DNA of 50,368 nt from positions 1-50,368 of the forward strand of contig NZ_JADEWY010000034.1 of assembly GCF_015207375.1 (NCBI RefSeq). The letters are read 5' to 3'. This document shows, one piece after another, positions 36,391 to 46,978 of this stretch. The notes under the pieces are model-generated. The model saw only the letters and a list, made by a program, of their open reading frames with translations, did not search any database and was not told the DNA's origin. A program made the position numbers and the translations under genes. How positions within the stretch are numbered: the stretch's first letter is position 1; each line of letters starts with the position of its first letter. Origin of the DNA: Coleofasciculus sp. LEGE 07092. GTDB taxonomy: Bacteria; Cyanobacteriota; Cyanobacteriia; Cyanobacteriales; Coleofasciculaceae.

Positions 36391-36603
36391 ATGGCTGAAT
36401 ATCAAAAGATTGAATATCGTATCGGTAAAGATGGCAAGATTACCGAAACCGTAATAGGTGCTACGGGCTCAAGTTGCACGGAAACGACTAAAGGACTTGA
36501 AAAAGCTTTGGGTGAGGTCGATGATCGAGAATTGCTACCCGACTATTATGAGGGGGAAGAAACAATAACCTCTTCTCAAACCACAACTCTGAATCAGATC
36601 TAA
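36391..36603 (+). CDS. DUF2997 family protein
   Basis: 70 residues. MAEYQKIEYRIGKDGKITET, GATGSSCTETTKGLEKALG and a YYE-rich tail match DUF2997, a small cyanobacterial and plastid-associated family of unknown function, often found near ycf35-type genes. A single Cys is kept in SSCTE. GGAG lies about 6 bases before the ATG (AGGAGAAACC). It begins 112 bases after larC and ends 13 bases before the GrpE-like gene, so it is likely the first gene of the chaperone unit. Confidence 0.85.
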   Translation: MAEYQKIEYRIGKDGKITETVIGATGSSCTETTKGLEKALGEVDDRELLPDYYEGEETITSSQTTTLNQI

Positions 36604-36616
36604 GAATGGAGGCGCA

Positions 36617-37180
36617 ATGCTTGATAACCCCAACCTTTTTTGGTTAGGTAGCGTACTCTGGTTGGGAGGTTCTTCGCTGGTGTTAAGTCTCTTGGGTTCT
36701 AAGTACAAGGAAAAAACACGGGTTAACGCCTCTCAAATTGCTGATAGTGCGATGCAAATCGAACAATTGCAGGAGCAATGTCAGCGCCTACGCACGGAAT
36801 TGCAGGAGCAATCGAATCAGCATAAAGCGGATTTTCAGGATACAATCTTTGAGCAACTGCAACCTTTACTGACTAATTTTCCAACGGCTCGTCAGATGGT
36901 CAAAGCTCGACCGGATTTACTCGCTAAAAATTTGGTGTCTCTGTTTACGCCCCTAGAAAATCTGCTCGATAGTTGGGAGTACGAATCCATTGGTTTGCCT
37001 TGGGAGCCTGTTCCTTATGATCCTCAACTCCACCAACCCGATAGTGATGATATTGTTGAGGGAGAGTTAGTTTATATTCGGTTTGTGGGCTATCGAGATG
37101 GGGAGCGAATTCTCTGTCCAGCTAAAGTCAGCCGTACTTTGCCTGGGGGAATGAATTATGAAGGGGGAGTTAAGGTTTAA
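36617..37180 (+). CDS. Membrane-anchored GrpE-like nucleotide-exchange factor
   Basis: 187 residues. A single membrane helix (about 7-27, WLGSVLWLGGSSLVLSLLG) leads to a coiled coil (about 42-70, IEQLQEQCQRLRTELQEQ). A helical region follows, then a C-terminal beta domain with the GrpE signature: VPYDPQLHQ, then DDIVEGELVYIRFVGYRDGE and ILCPAKVSR. Compare E. coli GrpE: VPLDPNVHQ, then a glycine-tyrosine strand and a final PA-V strand. GrpE releases ADP from Hsp70. It sits directly upstream of an Hsp70 paralogue, which supports the assignment. Unlike normal GrpE it is membrane-anchored and the coiled coil is short. GGAGG (36607-36611) precedes the ATG. Confidence 0.75.
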   Translation: MLDNPNLFWLGSVLWLGGSSLVLSLLGSKYKEKTRVNASQIADSAMQIEQLQEQCQRLRTELQEQSNQHKADFQDTIFEQLQPLLTNFPTARQMVKARPDLLAKNLVSLFTPLENLLDSWEYESIGLPWEPVPYDPQLHQPDSDDIVEGELVYIRFVGYRDGERILCPAKVSRTLPGGMNYEGGVKV

Positions 37181-37257
37181 AACGAAGCACAGTTTTGACT
37201 TCCTAAAGCCAATTTAATTCTCAACTCTTGTCCCCTGTCTCCTGACTCTTTAACACC

Positions 37258-38850
37258 ATGACTACTGTTGCGATTGACTTCGGCACCAGTAATACTGTTG
37301 TCAGTATTCTTGAACCCGATACCAACGCTCCAAAAACCCTCAGATTGGGTTCCCTCTCTCGCTTGTTTAAAGTATCGGGTGCTGAGGGAGAGGCACAAGA
37401 TATTCCGGTAATTCCGACGTTAGTGTTTGTCAAGGAACCCGGCAAAATTTTGTTGGGAGAACAGGTGCGCTCGCAACGGTTGGGGCAATCTCAACCCACT
37501 CGTTTTTTCAAAGCATTTAAACGGGATTTAGCGGCAGATTTTCAACCCCCACCGCGTCTTTTAGATGGTCATCGTTACAGTGCCGAATCGATTTCAGAAG
37601 AGTTTATCAACTCGATTTGGCAGCAGTTACAGGTACAAAGAATTCAGCCGTCTCAGCTTATTTTCACCGTACCAGTGGGAGCGTTTGAGCGCTATTTGGA
37701 TTGGTTTCGGGATATAGCGAGTCGTCTAGATGTATCGAGCGTGCAACTGATCGATGAATCTACGGCGGCGGCATTAGGTTATGCGGTGCAGCGTCCTAGT
37801 TCCTTGGTTTTGGTGGTAGATTTTGGCGGCGGGACGTTGGATTTAAGTCTTGTGCGAACGGCTCCTCAACAATATCGGGGTAAGAGCGATCGCCAGACGG
37901 TATTGAAAGCAGAAGTGTTGGCTAAGTCTGATGCTTATGTGGGTGGGGAAGATGTTGATATCTGGATTGTTGAAGAATACCTGCACAAGCAAGGTTTGTC
38001 AAGAGCTGAGATTGGGGAAATTGGCTGGCAGAATTTGTTGGAAATTGCCGAGCGTCTGAAAATTCGTCTCTCCAGGGCAGAGGAGGCAAAAGAAAGTTGG
38101 TTAGAGGAAGAAACCTTTACCTCCTATGACTTGGAACTGAGTCGAGATGGGTTAGAAGAGATTTTAGAAAATCGCCAGTTCCTTGAACAATTGCGTAATA
38201 CCGTAGATGAGGTGCTAGGGGTTGCTCACGGCAAAGGTATCGATAAACGTGATATTGAGCAAGTGTTACTGGTTGGGGGAAGTTGTCTGATTCCTGCGGT
38301 ACAGCAGTTGATGACGTCCTATTTTGGCAGGACAAAGGTAAAGTTAGATAAGCCGTTTGAAGCGGTGGCTCATGGGGCGTTGGCGTTGAGTCAGTTTGCG
38401 GGTGTAGATGACTATCTGCGCCATGGTTATGCCATTCGGTTGTGGGAACCCCATGGGCGGAGGTATTCTTATTTTCCTTTATTTGAGAAGGGAATTCAGT
38501 ATCCTTGTCAGCGAGCCGAACCTTTAATTCTGCAAGTAGCAACGGAAGCACAGGGGGAAATTCGCCTAGATATTGGGGAAGTGGCGGAAATGGCGCAAGC
38601 TGAAGTTGTTTATGATGCCCAGGGACGAATGACGAGTAGTCAGTTGTATAAACACGCCGATTACCGTTCGCTGGAAAGTCATCACGAGCAAGTGTGTATC
38701 GCCCATCTTGATCCGCCCGGACAGGTGGGGGTTGATCGGGTTGCCGTGCAGTTTGAGGTGGATGAACGGCGGATGTTATTGGCGACGGTGAGGGATTTGC
38801 TGACAGAGCGGCTGTTGGTGGAGAAGGGAGCGATCGCCAAGTTACAGTAA
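37258..38850 (+). CDS. Hsp70-like ATPase (stand-alone paralogue of the WD40 fusion)
   Basis: 530 residues. Nucleotide-binding domain over about 1-375: AIDFGTSNTVVSI, LVVDFGGGTLDLSLVRT, IDESTAAALGYAV and LLVGGSCLIPAVQQLM. The remaining 150 residues are a shortened beta domain without the helical lid. The protein is clearly paralogous to residues 1-520 of the fusion at 13558-16200, but lacks the WD40 propeller. ATG at 37258 has no evident ribosome-binding site. Upstream (77 bases) is the GrpE-like gene, so it may be its ATPase partner at the membrane. Canonical DnaK differs by a longer substrate domain and an EEVD-like end, so this is not the housekeeping copy. Confidence 0.92.
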   Translation: MTTVAIDFGTSNTVVSILEPDTNAPKTLRLGSLSRLFKVSGAEGEAQDIPVIPTLVFVKEPGKILLGEQVRSQRLGQSQPTRFFKAFKRDLAADFQPPPRLLDGHRYSAESISEEFINSIWQQLQVQRIQPSQLIFTVPVGAFERYLDWFRDIASRLDVSSVQLIDESTAAALGYAVQRPSSLVLVVDFGGGTLDLSLVRTAPQQYRGKSDRQTVLKAEVLAKSDAYVGGEDVDIWIVEEYLHKQGLSRAEIGEIGWQNLLEIAERLKIRLSRAEEAKESWLEEETFTSYDLELSRDGLEEILENRQFLEQLRNTVDEVLGVAHGKGIDKRDIEQVLLVGGSCLIPAVQQLMTSYFGRTKVKLDKPFEAVAHGALALSQFAGVDDYLRHGYAIRLWEPHGRRYSYFPLFEKGIQYPCQRAEPLILQVATEAQGEIRLDIGEVAEMAQAEVVYDAQGRMTSSQLYKHADYRSLESHHEQVCIAHLDPPGQVGVDRVAVQFEVDERRMLLATVRDLLTERLLVEKGAIAKLQ

Positions 38851-38916
38851 GGTTGGGAGCGGATTTATTATTTTGATACCGCCGATTCCGCTTCTCACTT
38901 ACATGAGCTACAGATC

Positions 38917-38983
38917 CACTCCCTACTCCCCACTCCCTGCCTTCATCAGTGTGTACCTCACTAGACAGAGAAACGCTATATAT
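38917..38983. repeat. Composite repeat: STRR plus inverted TATATAGCGTTTCTC element
   Basis: CCACTCCCTACTCCCCACTC (38917-38936) followed by GTGTACCTCACTAGACAGAG and AAACGCTATATAT (38951-38983). It is the inverse of the unit at 23777-23861, with the same order of parts. It lies in the 38851-39051 gap, where no gene is seen. Confidence 0.75.
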
Positions 38984-39051
38984 CTTTGTCTTTTTGTCTA
39001 ATAATTTAGATGGGTTTATCCTGAGTCCATCCCTAATGCTAATTGATAGCA

Positions 39052-39351
39052 TTAACAAAACACGGCTGTGGCAGGTATTGACAAGGATTGATCACTAGTA
39101 TCGGGGTTGGTATTTGAACGGTTTTGCTCGTAAAGCGTTAACAGGAACGCCCCCAGGAAAAAAGCAATAATAATGGGCAACAGCAGATCCGTTTTCGGTT
39201 CCTCCTTGGGCTTTTTGGCAAAATCGCGACTGAAGTCGCAGGCAAGGCACTGGTAAACATCCGGGTTGCGCTGAACTACCGATTTTTTACCGCACTTGGG
39301 GCATTCAATTAAGATTTCTTTGATGGTTAGGGATTTTTCTTCGCTTTTCAT
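39052..39351 (-). CDS. Zinc-ribbon membrane protein
   Basis: 99 residues. An N-terminal zinc ribbon (CPKCGKK...C-x-x-C in YQCLACDF) is followed by a charged linker (AKKPKEEPK), one membrane helix (LLLPIIIAFFLGAFLLTLYE) and a polar tail. So the ribbon faces the cytoplasm if the helix is a single anchor. The family is unknown to me. The 350-base gap at 39352-39702 on its upstream side holds no gene I can support. Confidence 0.65.
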   Translation of the reverse strand: MKSEEKSLTIKEILIECPKCGKKSVVQRNPDVYQCLACDFSRDFAKKPKEEPKTDLLLPIIIAFFLGAFLLTLYEQNRSNTNPDTSDQSLSIPATAVFC

Positions 39352-39702
39352 CGTTGGTGCATCTCAACTTGTTTCTGGAATACACTGAGCTACCCACTGA
39401 AGCTCTACCATTCCGGATGCTCACCGGAATCTTTCGCGATAGTCGCGATAGTTTAGATGCACCCACTAGCGATTTCAATTGAGCTTATGCAGTTTTAGAG
39501 AGAGTATAGGGACTTTGGGAATTCTCCTCTCCCCAGCTCTCAGTGAGGTAGATAATACATAATAACCTCTAAGAAAGAAAAAATATCGCAATTCTTTCTT
39601 TCTGAACAGAAACAGAAACAGATACAATAACTATATCTTTCTTAAAAATCAAGTCAGGACTAGAGATGAGCGTACTCTTCTCAGCCTGAGAACCGCTATA
39701 AG

Positions 39703-40194
39703 TCAGCGATTGAACAACTGCTGCCGCCTGACTCTCAAGTACACCCCCAGGGGAAATTGATAAAACTCCATCACCAGCCACAGGATAATGGTTAAGTGCG
39801 ACACAAAGGTTAATCCAGTCCAAACTGTCGGCAACCAGGATAAGTGGCTATTTGGATCTGGAGGAAAGGTGTAGGCAGAAAGACCAATTAAAGTCGGTGG
39901 CAGGATTACGAATGCGACTGCAAAAATTCCGGCAACCCATCCCCACTTCACTCCTTCGAGGTGCGCTCCTACCCAAGTTTTGCCATTCCAGTGCCAGGTT
40001 AAGGGGGGCTGTCTGTCTGTCATTTTGAGTAGCTGTCGCTCCAAGTCAGCGGTGAAAATGTGACGACACGACTCACAAGCTAAAGCCTCCATCAAAGGCA
40101 TAGCTTGGATTTGACCCAAACGACAAATCGGACAGGGGTAAACCCCATGATAGCCAAAACGGTCGAATGAGTTTTGTAAACTGTACATACTCAA
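39703..40194 (-). CDS. Zinc-ribbon membrane protein, two helices
   Basis: 163 residues. A Cys-rich head (CPICRLGQI, ACESCRHIF) forms a probable zinc ribbon. WHWNGKTWVGAH follows, then two to three membrane helices (about 82-105, 122-145). This arrangement recurs in cyanobacterial hypothetical proteins. The TTG at 40192-40194 is preferred as start because AGGAG lies 6 bases upstream; the ATG two codons later would have 12-base spacing. Upstream gap to the ChaN-like gene is 75 bases. Confidence 0.7.
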   Translation of the reverse strand: MSMYSLQNSFDRFGYHGVYPCPICRLGQIQAMPLMEALACESCRHIFTADLERQLLKMTDRQPPLTWHWNGKTWVGAHLEGVKWGWVAGIFAVAFVILPPTLIGLSAYTFPPDPNSHLSWLPTVWTGLTFVSHLTIILWLVMEFYQFPLGVYLRVRRQQLFNR

Positions 40195-40269
40195 AGCAAT
40201 CTCCTGTCCCTTATGTTATGTCAGTGCATTGACCCTTGGGCGAGCTTTTTCTATAGAATATTATCGAGA

Positions 40270-41151
40270 TTACCAGAAGAAATCTGCGATCGCTTTTTCC
40301 CCGTCAGGTTGCACCGCTTCTGGCACACCGAATAAAACCGAACGCTGCACCAACTCAGGGGTATTGAGGCGACGAGCCACTCGGCTGGGTATCCCGTAAC
40401 CGTAAACAATATGACCTTTCCCAACGATTACCATCACCTGATAGTCTGGGTTAGCCTTGACAAAGTCAGCAATTCCGGCTGCCATCGTTTCATCCCATAG
40501 AACTTGGGCGGTGAAAAATCGTTCAAAGTTGGTACTGTTGCCCTGCCCCTTTGGATGGTGCTGTTCGTAGATTTCTCGAATCATTTGACGGTATTCGGCG
40601 TTATCAGTCCGAATTTCTGAACGGGGGGGAATGTGCTGTTGTTCAGTGGGAGTCAGGCTTTCTAAGCCAGTGCGGGCAACTTTGCGCGTTACTTCTGTGG
40701 GGGTATTGAGTGCTAAAACAGGCAGTTGATGGGTTTTGGCAAAACGCAATAGGGGGGCGTAGTACTCCCACGGAAAGCCCCAGCGTTGCTCGTATTCGGT
40801 TTGTTGAATGAGTTGGGCTTCTGTAATTTGTCCTGCCAAGTAGCGATCAAGGATATCCTGATAGGGTCGCTGGAACATTTCCATAGCGATCGCAATTTTG
40901 GGATTCTGCTGGTAGAGTGCTTGCAGAATTTCTAACTGAGCGTTGTGATCTTCAGGACTATCGTGGGTTTCACCTAGGTAAACAATATCTGCTTTTAGCA
41001 GTTCCTGCACTATGGTTTCACGAGACTCAATAGAAGGTGTCTCTACGGGTTCAGTTTGAAGTTGGTGATTTTGAGCGCAAGCCGGAGTAGTGCAGAAAAA
41101 CACAATACCCAATGACCAGCCACACAGTTTAGTAATTTTGCAAATTTTCAT
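40270..41151 (-). CDS. ChaN-family haem-binding/Tiki-like protein
   Basis: 293 residues with a signal peptide (WSLGIVFFCTTPACAQ). The ChaN/DUF399 domain has VYLGETHDSPEDH near the start (the GExH motif), AMEMFQRPYQDILDRYLAG, and VIVGKGHIVYGYGIP near the end, whose paired motifs belong to the EreA/ChaN/TIKI clan. Campylobacter ChaN binds haem and is iron-regulated; the function in cyanobacteria is not settled. It may be a lipoprotein, but the TPAC segment is a poor lipobox. Likely periplasmic. It is divergent from the histidine kinase gene. Confidence 0.85.
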   Translation of the reverse strand: MKICKITKLCGWSLGIVFFCTTPACAQNHQLQTEPVETPSIESRETIVQELLKADIVYLGETHDSPEDHNAQLEILQALYQQNPKIAIAMEMFQRPYQDILDRYLAGQITEAQLIQQTEYEQRWGFPWEYYAPLLRFAKTHQLPVLALNTPTEVTRKVARTGLESLTPTEQQHIPPRSEIRTDNAEYRQMIREIYEQHHPKGQGNSTNFERFFTAQVLWDETMAAGIADFVKANPDYQVMVIVGKGHIVYGYGIPSRVARRLNTPELVQRSVLFGVPEAVQPDGEKAIADFFW

Positions 41152-41407
41152 AACTTTATTTTGCCCTACCTCAGCTTAATCGAGAAGGGAAACCAGGAGA
41201 AGCAAAAAGAGGACAGATGTCATAGCTAGGTAGGCAAAGTTGGAGAGCCTGTTTGCTCTAACCACTCCTGGAAAGTTCACTCACCTTAGTTTAGAGTAAA
41301 TATTAGCTTTGTTCTCTGAAAGTAAGCTGCTGTGCATCTAATTGGCATTATTGGGACGGGTAAGATGCCCATCTCAGAATAAATATACTGAAATACTAAG
41401 TACTCCC

Positions 41408-43924
41408 ATGACTATTTTACTGGGTATAGCTGCTTTAATCCTAGCGACAGGAATTGGTATTATTCTCGTTCGTCGGAATACCAAGCAAAGTCTTCCCTTG
41501 AATACTGACGTATATAACCGTACTTTAGAAAACCAAGTTATAGAACGAACTGCGGAATTAATTCATATTAATGAGCAGTTGGAACTTGAAATTGCCGAGC
41601 GTAAAATCACCGAACTTGCTCTCAAAGAACAAAAAGAAATTCTGCAAACTACTTTTGAAAATATTCCGGGTATGTTGTGCTTCTATAATGCCAACATGGA
41701 AGTGCAGCTTATCAACTCAGCCTTTGAGAAAACCTTGGGTTGGTCCCTCGCAGAAATTCGAGAATTTGATATTATGGCGCAATGCTATCCAGATCCAGAC
41801 TACCGCGCCTCGGTTATGGAGTTCATGATGAGAGCTGATAGCACATGGCGAGATATTCAGCTTAAAACTCGCAATGGTAATAGTCTATTTACCTCTTGGG
41901 CAAATGTTCGTTTACCGAATGGCTCTATTGTTGGTATTGGTAAAGATATTACTGAGCGCAAACAAACCGAAGAAGAGCTACGAGAAAGCAAGCGTTTTAT
42001 TGAACGCATTGCTAATGCGTCTCCTAATCTTTGGTATATTTACGATCATATTGAAAAACGCAATGTCTATGCCAATCGCGAAATTGCCGCTGTTTTAGGC
42101 TATACTCCCCAACAGATGCAAGGGATGGGTGCAGCACTTCTGCCAACCATTGTTCACCCTGATGACTTGGCAAGATTTCCAGAGCATTTAAATAAATGGA
42201 AGACAGCGACAGATGATGACATTCTAGAAATCGAGTACCGGATCAGAAATGCTCAAGGAGAATGGCGGACTTTGCTGACTCGGGAAACGGTGTTTGAGAG
42301 GACTGTTGATGGCACAGTTAAGCAAGTGATTGGAACCTCTACTGATATTAGCGATGTCTACGACGAGCTTCGCTTACGCAAACGAATAGAAGAAGCCCTA
42401 CGACAGAGTGCTTTGCGGGAAAAAGCGATCGCCCATGTTCTGCAACGGATGCGTAAGACACTTGATATTGAGACGATATTTAGTGCTACAACCGAAGAAT
42501 TGCGGCACGTCATAAATTGCGATCGCGTCGCTATTTATCGTTTCAATCCGGACTGGAGTGGGGAGTTTGTATCCGAGTCGGTAGCGGATGGCTGGATACC
42601 TCTAATCGTCGAGCAGAAAAATGATTTTTCTCTGAAAGAGGATGCAGTAGAAGATGAAAATTGCATTATCAAAATCCTGGATATTGAAAATGACTCAGTA
42701 CAGGACACTTATCTACAAGAGACTAGAGGTGGGGCATACTCTCAAGGCGTAAATTACCGAGTTACCCAAGACATTTACAACGCTGGATTTACCCCTTGTT
42801 ATCTTAACCTCTTAGAACGATTTCAAGTCCGAGCTTACATCATTGTCCCCATTTTTTATGGCAATCAACTTTGGGGATTACTGGCGACTTATCAAAATTC
42901 GGCTCCCCGCTGTTGGAGTGAATCCCAAATTAGTGCCGTGGTGCAGATTGGTGTTCAGTTGGGCATCGCCTTGCAGCAAGCTCAGTTACTCCAACATACT
43001 CAACAACAAGCAGTAGCGCTAGAACTTGCTTTAGACGAATTAAAACGCACTCAATCCCAACTAATTCAAACTGAAAAAATGTCGTCTCTTGGTCAAATGG
43101 TAGCAGGTATTGCTCATGAAATCAACAATCCAGTTAGCTTTATCTATGGTAATCTTACTCCTGCCAGAGACTATTTCCAGGACCTGCTCTCCCTGATTGA
43201 ACTTTATCAACAAAGCTACCCTGAGCCTACACCCGAAATTGAGCAGCTAGAGTCTGAGATCGAAGTTAATTTTCTGGTGGAAGATTGGCAAAAGCTGATA
43301 GATTCAATCCAGATTGGCGCTGAACGGATTCGCCAAATTGTCTTATCACTCAGAAACTTCTCTAGGCTGGATGAAAAAGAGCTAAAAGCAGTCGATATCC
43401 ACGAAGGTATTGATAATACCCTCCTGATTTTACAGCACAGACTGAAAGCACAGGGAAATTATCCGGAAATAAAAGTGATTAAAAACTATGGTCAACTTCC
43501 ACGGGTTAGCTGTTATGCCAGTCAGTTAAATCAAGTGTTTATGAATTTGCTCTCGAATGCAATTGATGCTCTACAAGAGGATTCAGAAGCACCGAGTCAC
43601 GAGTCAGAAGTGATACCGACGATTACGATTCACACAGATGTTACTCATCAGAATACCAGTCCGAATTCTGGCTCCTGTCTCCTCAATTCTCATTTTGTTG
43701 TCGTTCGTATTGCTGACAATGGTGCTGGCATGAGTGAAGCGGTAAAACAGAAAATATTTGACCCATTTTTTACCACGAAGCCCGTCGGCAGTGGCACGGG
43801 ATTGGGGTTATCAATTAGTTATCAAATTGTAGTAGAGAAACATAAGGGGCAACTCAGTTGTAGTTCTGCTCTAGGAAAAGGAACAGAGTTTATTGTAAAG
43901 ATCCCAGCTAGAGGAAGCCTCTGA
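41408..43924 (+). CDS. Sensor histidine kinase: TM-PAS-PAS-GAF-HisKA/HATPase
   Basis: 838 residues from ATG 41408 (a longer frame to 41342 is non-conserved). One membrane helix (3-25) is followed by a short coiled coil, two PAS/PAC domains (about 75-195 and 200-320), a GAF domain of the phytochrome-like type (about 345-520; [26 protein letters not shown]) and a histidine kinase core: phosphoacceptor H570 in [13 protein letters not shown] box [14 protein letters not shown]1 [10 protein letters not shown] box [19 protein letters not shown]. No conserved chromophore Cys was noticed in the GAF domain. No response regulator is next to it, so it is an orphan kinase. The ATP-lid stretch contains a short Ser/Asn-rich insertion. 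Confidence 0.93.
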   Translation: MTILLGIAALILATGIGIILVRRNTKQSLPLNTDVYNRTLENQVIERTAELIHINEQLELEIAERKITELALKEQKEILQTTFENIPGMLCFYNANMEVQLINSAFEKTLGWSLAEIREFDIMAQCYPDPDYRASVMEFMMRADSTWRDIQLKTRNGNSLFTSWANVRLPNGSIVGIGKDITERKQTEEELRESKRFIERIANASPNLWYIYDHIEKRNVYANREIAAVLGYTPQQMQGMGAALLPTIVHPDDLARFPEHLNKWKTATDDDILEIEYRIRNAQGEWRTLLTRETVFERTVDGTVKQVIGTSTDISDVYDELRLRKRIEEALRQSALREKAIAHVLQRMRKTLDIETIFSATTEELRHVINCDRVAIYRFNPDWSGEFVSESVADGWIPLIVEQKNDFSLKEDAVEDENCIIKILDIENDSVQDTYLQETRGGAYSQGVNYRVTQDIYNAGFTPCYLNLLERFQVRAYIIVPIFYGNQLWGLLATYQNSAPRCWSESQISAVVQIGVQLGIALQQAQLLQHTQQQAVALELALDELKRTQSQLIQTEKMSSLGQMVAGIAHEINNPVSFIYGNLTPARDYFQDLLSLIELYQQSYPEPTPEIEQLESEIEVNFLVEDWQKLIDSIQIGAERIRQIVLSLRNFSRLDEKELKAVDIHEGIDNTLLILQHRLKAQGNYPEIKVIKNYGQLPRVSCYASQLNQVFMNLLSNAIDALQEDSEAPSHESEVIPTITIHTDVTHQNTSPNSGSCLLNSHFVVVRIADNGAGMSEAVKQKIFDPFFTTKPVGSGTGLGLSISYQIVVEKHKGQLSCSSALGKGTEFIVKIPARGSL

Positions 43925-44033
43925 CGGGGCAACTCTATCGAGGCAAAAATTAAACGTATGGGAGTACAGAATTATGTGGGATGTGTTAAAGAATATGGAC
44001 GAACTCAAAGAAGACATATTTTAGACCTTTTTC

Positions 44034-44573
44034 TCACCCCGTCAGAGTCTGACTACTCAGTACCAAACTTTCAGCAAACTGATCCAAACGCTTCGAGAGT
44101 TTCTCATCTAAAAGCTTGCCATCCTCACCAAACGCTTTCCAAGCCTGACCGATCGCAATTTGCTCGGGAATCACCCAAGCGTGTACCCAACGCATAATCA
44201 ACCGCAAATCGTTGAGGGCGTTACTGTTGGACTGACCTCCCAATACACTAATCAACCCCGTCACTTTCCCCGATAAATGGTCAAATGTCATCAAATCGAG
44301 GGCATTTTTTAAAACTCCACTGACTCCACCGTGATACTCCGGAGTTACCAAAATCAATCCATCGGCTGTCTGAACTGTTTCCCGCAACCGAGTAACATCT
44401 GGATACCCCGGATAGTCATCGCTGCCGATACAAAATGGTAACTGCATTTGTCGCAGGTCGAGAATTTCCGTTGCTGCTCCCAACGCTTCCACTCGCTGAA
44501 CGGCTAGCGTTAATGCTTGATAGCTATACGATTTAGAGCGCAAACTCCCGTTAATCCCGACAATTTTCACCAT
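44034..44573 (-). CDS. NADPH-dependent FMN reductase
   Basis: 179 residues, a flavodoxin-like fold. The FMN phosphate loop is GINGSLRSKSYS, the isoalloxazine-binding loop is VTPEYHGGVSGVLKNALD, and SVLGGQSNSNALNDLR precedes the C-terminal helix. Such SsuE/ArsH/ChrR-type enzymes reduce FMN with NAD(P)H, either for partner monooxygenases or to detoxify quinones and metals. The neighbours (a histidine kinase and FtsH) give no pathway. Convergent with the kinase gene. Confidence 0.88.
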   Translation of the reverse strand: MVKIVGINGSLRSKSYSYQALTLAVQRVEALGAATEILDLRQMQLPFCIGSDDYPGYPDVTRLRETVQTADGLILVTPEYHGGVSGVLKNALDLMTFDHLSGKVTGLISVLGGQSNSNALNDLRLIMRWVHAWVIPEQIAIGQAWKAFGEDGKLLDEKLSKRLDQFAESLVLSSQTLTG

Positions 44574-44868
44574 TTCCCTAACACCCTCTGCTCAAAACTA
44601 CTTAGCCTAACTGAGTCAGCGAGTCTGCCAAGCTTCCTCTATACCAAGATTAAGCCACTTATCGGTACAACATCACACGCATTAAGCTAAAGTCGTTATG
44701 ACTACAAATAATATACCGATTGTTGCTCAACCTCGTCAACCAAGGTAGACAACCACGACTGGAATTGAGAAAGCTAAACTAGAGATGGTTAACAATGTTT
44801 AACCGTCGCGTCACGTACTTAGACCGTAACGCGCAGTACATAGGGGTTGAGTCAAGACAGGACGCACA

Positions 44869-46872
44869 ATGAAAGAATCGAAAAAACACGAACGGACTAG
44901 CGGTTCGGTTTCCCAGCCAAACAAGCCACAAACTACGCCGAGAAACCTCTGGCGTTTTGCTGCCAGTTTATTACTATTTCAAGGAATGATGCTGGGTACT
45001 CCCGTCCGAGCCCAAGAAAGTGATCCGTCTCTCAGCTACGGACAGATATTACAAAAAATTGATGCCTGCATCCCCTCACCCTCCTCAGCATCTGAAGCTA
45101 GAGACGCTCAACCAGTCTCGAAAGTGAATTGCGATATTACCAAAGTCCAGATCGATCCGGCTAGGAGAGTTGCCGAAGTCTACCTCAAAGGACAAGATGC
45201 CAATGAAGACCCCCAAGAGTTGGTACTCCTCGATCAAAATTTGGAACTCATTGAGAAACTCCGCAGGACGAACATTGAATTTGATGTAGAACCCACTACC
45301 GATAACTCTGCGGCTTTGGGGCTAGTCATGAACTTATTTTTACTTTTATTATTACTGGCAGGATTAATGATGATCCTGCGCCGCTCTAGCAGTGGCTCTG
45401 GTCAAGCCCTAAACTTCGGTAAGTCTCGCGCTCGTTTCCAGATGGAAGCAAAAACCGGAGTCATCTTCAATGATGTAGCAGGCATTGAAGAAGCCAAAGA
45501 AGAATTGCAGGAAGTCGTTACCTTCCTCAAAGAACCGGAACGCTTCACGGCTGTAGGCGCACGCATTCCCAAAGGCGTCCTGTTGGTGGGACCTCCTGGT
45601 ACAGGGAAAACTCTCTTGGCAAAAGCGATTGCAGGAGAGGCAGGAGTTCCATTCTTCAGTATCTCCGGCAGTGAGTTTGTAGAAATGTTCGTCGGTGTCG
45701 GTGCTTCCCGCGTCCGCGATTTGTTCAAAAAAGCCAAAGAAAACGCCCCTTGCTTGATTTTTATCGATGAAATTGATGCCGTTGGTAGACAGAGGGGGGC
45801 AGGCATCGGTGGGGGTAACGATGAGCGAGAGCAAACCCTTAACCAGTTGCTGACTGAGATGGATGGGTTTGAAGGGAACACGGGTATTATCGTTATTGCA
45901 GCAACGAACCGTCCCGATGTTTTGGATACCGCCCTCCTTAGACCGGGTCGATTTGACCGCCATGTCATCGTGGATTTACCGACTTATAAGGGACGGCTGG
46001 GAATTTTAGAGGTACACGCTCGCAATAAGAAGTTAGCATCGGAGGTGTCTCTCGAAGGCGTCGCCCGACGCACGCCCGGTTTTTCTGGAGCGGATCTGGC
46101 TAACTTGCTGAATGAAGCCGCCATCTTAACAGCACGACGGCGAAAAGAGGCGGTTACTCCTCTCGAAATTGCCGATGCCATTGATCGGGTTAGCATTGGT
46201 CTGCAACTGGCACCCCTACTGGATAGCAAGAAAAAGCGGTTGATTGCTTACCACGAAACGGGACACGCCTTGTTAATGACTATACTGAAAAACTCTGACC
46301 CGCTCAATAAAGTCACGATTCTGCCTCGTTCTGGCGGCGTTGGCGGGTTTGCCCAACCGCTTCCGAATGAAGAGTTCATGGATGCCAGTCGCTTTCGAGA
46401 TTTAGGCGACCTTTATCTGCCTCGGACTTGGCTGATCGATCAGATTACCATCGCTTTAGGGGGAAGGGCAGCAGAGGAAGAAGTTTTTGGTCATGGTGAG
46501 GTGACGATTGGTGCCGCTAGTGATATCAAAAAAGTCGCTGAACTTGCCCGCGAGATGGTGACTCGTTATGGAATGTCTGACTTGGGTCCAGTTGCCCTCG
46601 AAAGTCCAAATAGTGAAGTTTTTCTGGGCGGCGGTTGGTCGCAGCGATCAGAATATTCAGAAGAGGTGGCGGCAAAAATTGATCAACAAGTGCAAAAGAT
46701 CGCTCTGCGTTGCTATGGGGAAGCTTGTCGCCTAATTCGCGAGAACCGAGCCTTGATAGACCGCTTAGTTGATAATTTGTTGGATCAAGAAACGATTGAA
46801 GGCGATCAATTCCGCAAAATCGTTGCCCAATACACGCAACTGCCGGAGAAACAAATGGCAGTAACTTTGTAG
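44869..46872 (+). CDS. ftsH: ATP-dependent zinc metalloprotease FtsH
   Basis: 667 residues. N-terminal signal anchor and second helix (about 150-170, [19 protein letters not shown]) with a luminal/periplasmic domain between them. AAA core: Walker [13 protein letters not shown], Walker [17 protein letters not shown], second-region motif [17 protein letters not shown]. Peptidase: zinc ligands H462 and H466 in HETGH (commonly HEAGH in the family) and the Asp in AASDIKK. Cyanobacterial FtsH hexamers degrade damaged photosystem II D1 protein and other membrane proteins. It appears complete and single-gene. I cannot assign which of the usual four cyanobacterial paralogues it is. The N-terminal extension (about 30 charged residues) is longer than in most. 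Confidence 0.94.
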   Translation: MKESKKHERTSGSVSQPNKPQTTPRNLWRFAASLLLFQGMMLGTPVRAQESDPSLSYGQILQKIDACIPSPSSASEARDAQPVSKVNCDITKVQIDPARRVAEVYLKGQDANEDPQELVLLDQNLELIEKLRRTNIEFDVEPTTDNSAALGLVMNLFLLLLLLAGLMMILRRSSSGSGQALNFGKSRARFQMEAKTGVIFNDVAGIEEAKEELQEVVTFLKEPERFTAVGARIPKGVLLVGPPGTGKTLLAKAIAGEAGVPFFSISGSEFVEMFVGVGASRVRDLFKKAKENAPCLIFIDEIDAVGRQRGAGIGGGNDEREQTLNQLLTEMDGFEGNTGIIVIAATNRPDVLDTALLRPGRFDRHVIVDLPTYKGRLGILEVHARNKKLASEVSLEGVARRTPGFSGADLANLLNEAAILTARRRKEAVTPLEIADAIDRVSIGLQLAPLLDSKKKRLIAYHETGHALLMTILKNSDPLNKVTILPRSGGVGGFAQPLPNEEFMDASRFRDLGDLYLPRTWLIDQITIALGGRAAEEEVFGHGEVTIGAASDIKKVAELAREMVTRYGMSDLGPVALESPNSEVFLGGGWSQRSEYSEEVAAKIDQQVQKIALRCYGEACRLIRENRALIDRLVDNLLDQETIEGDQFRKIVAQYTQLPEKQMAVTL

Positions 46873-46978
46873 GGGGAGAGTTGAATTGAAACTTGAGGCG
46901 ATCGCCCTTTTACATCATCCCAAAGGCGATCGCCCTCCTGCAACTGTGGGATATAGAAACGGAACCACTTTCATACCT

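Noticed and set aside
38117..39058. 313-residue minus-strand frame overlapping the Hsp70 paralogue
   Set aside because: It is the antisense of a well-supported Hsp70 gene, with low-complexity Pro/Ser/Thr content and no domain.
39352..39702. Possible small gene in a 350-base gap
   Set aside because: Only a frame overlapping the antisense of the next gene is open; no motif or start signal.
45402..45968. Two long minus-strand frames inside ftsH
   Set aside because: Antisense shadows of the conserved AAA domain.
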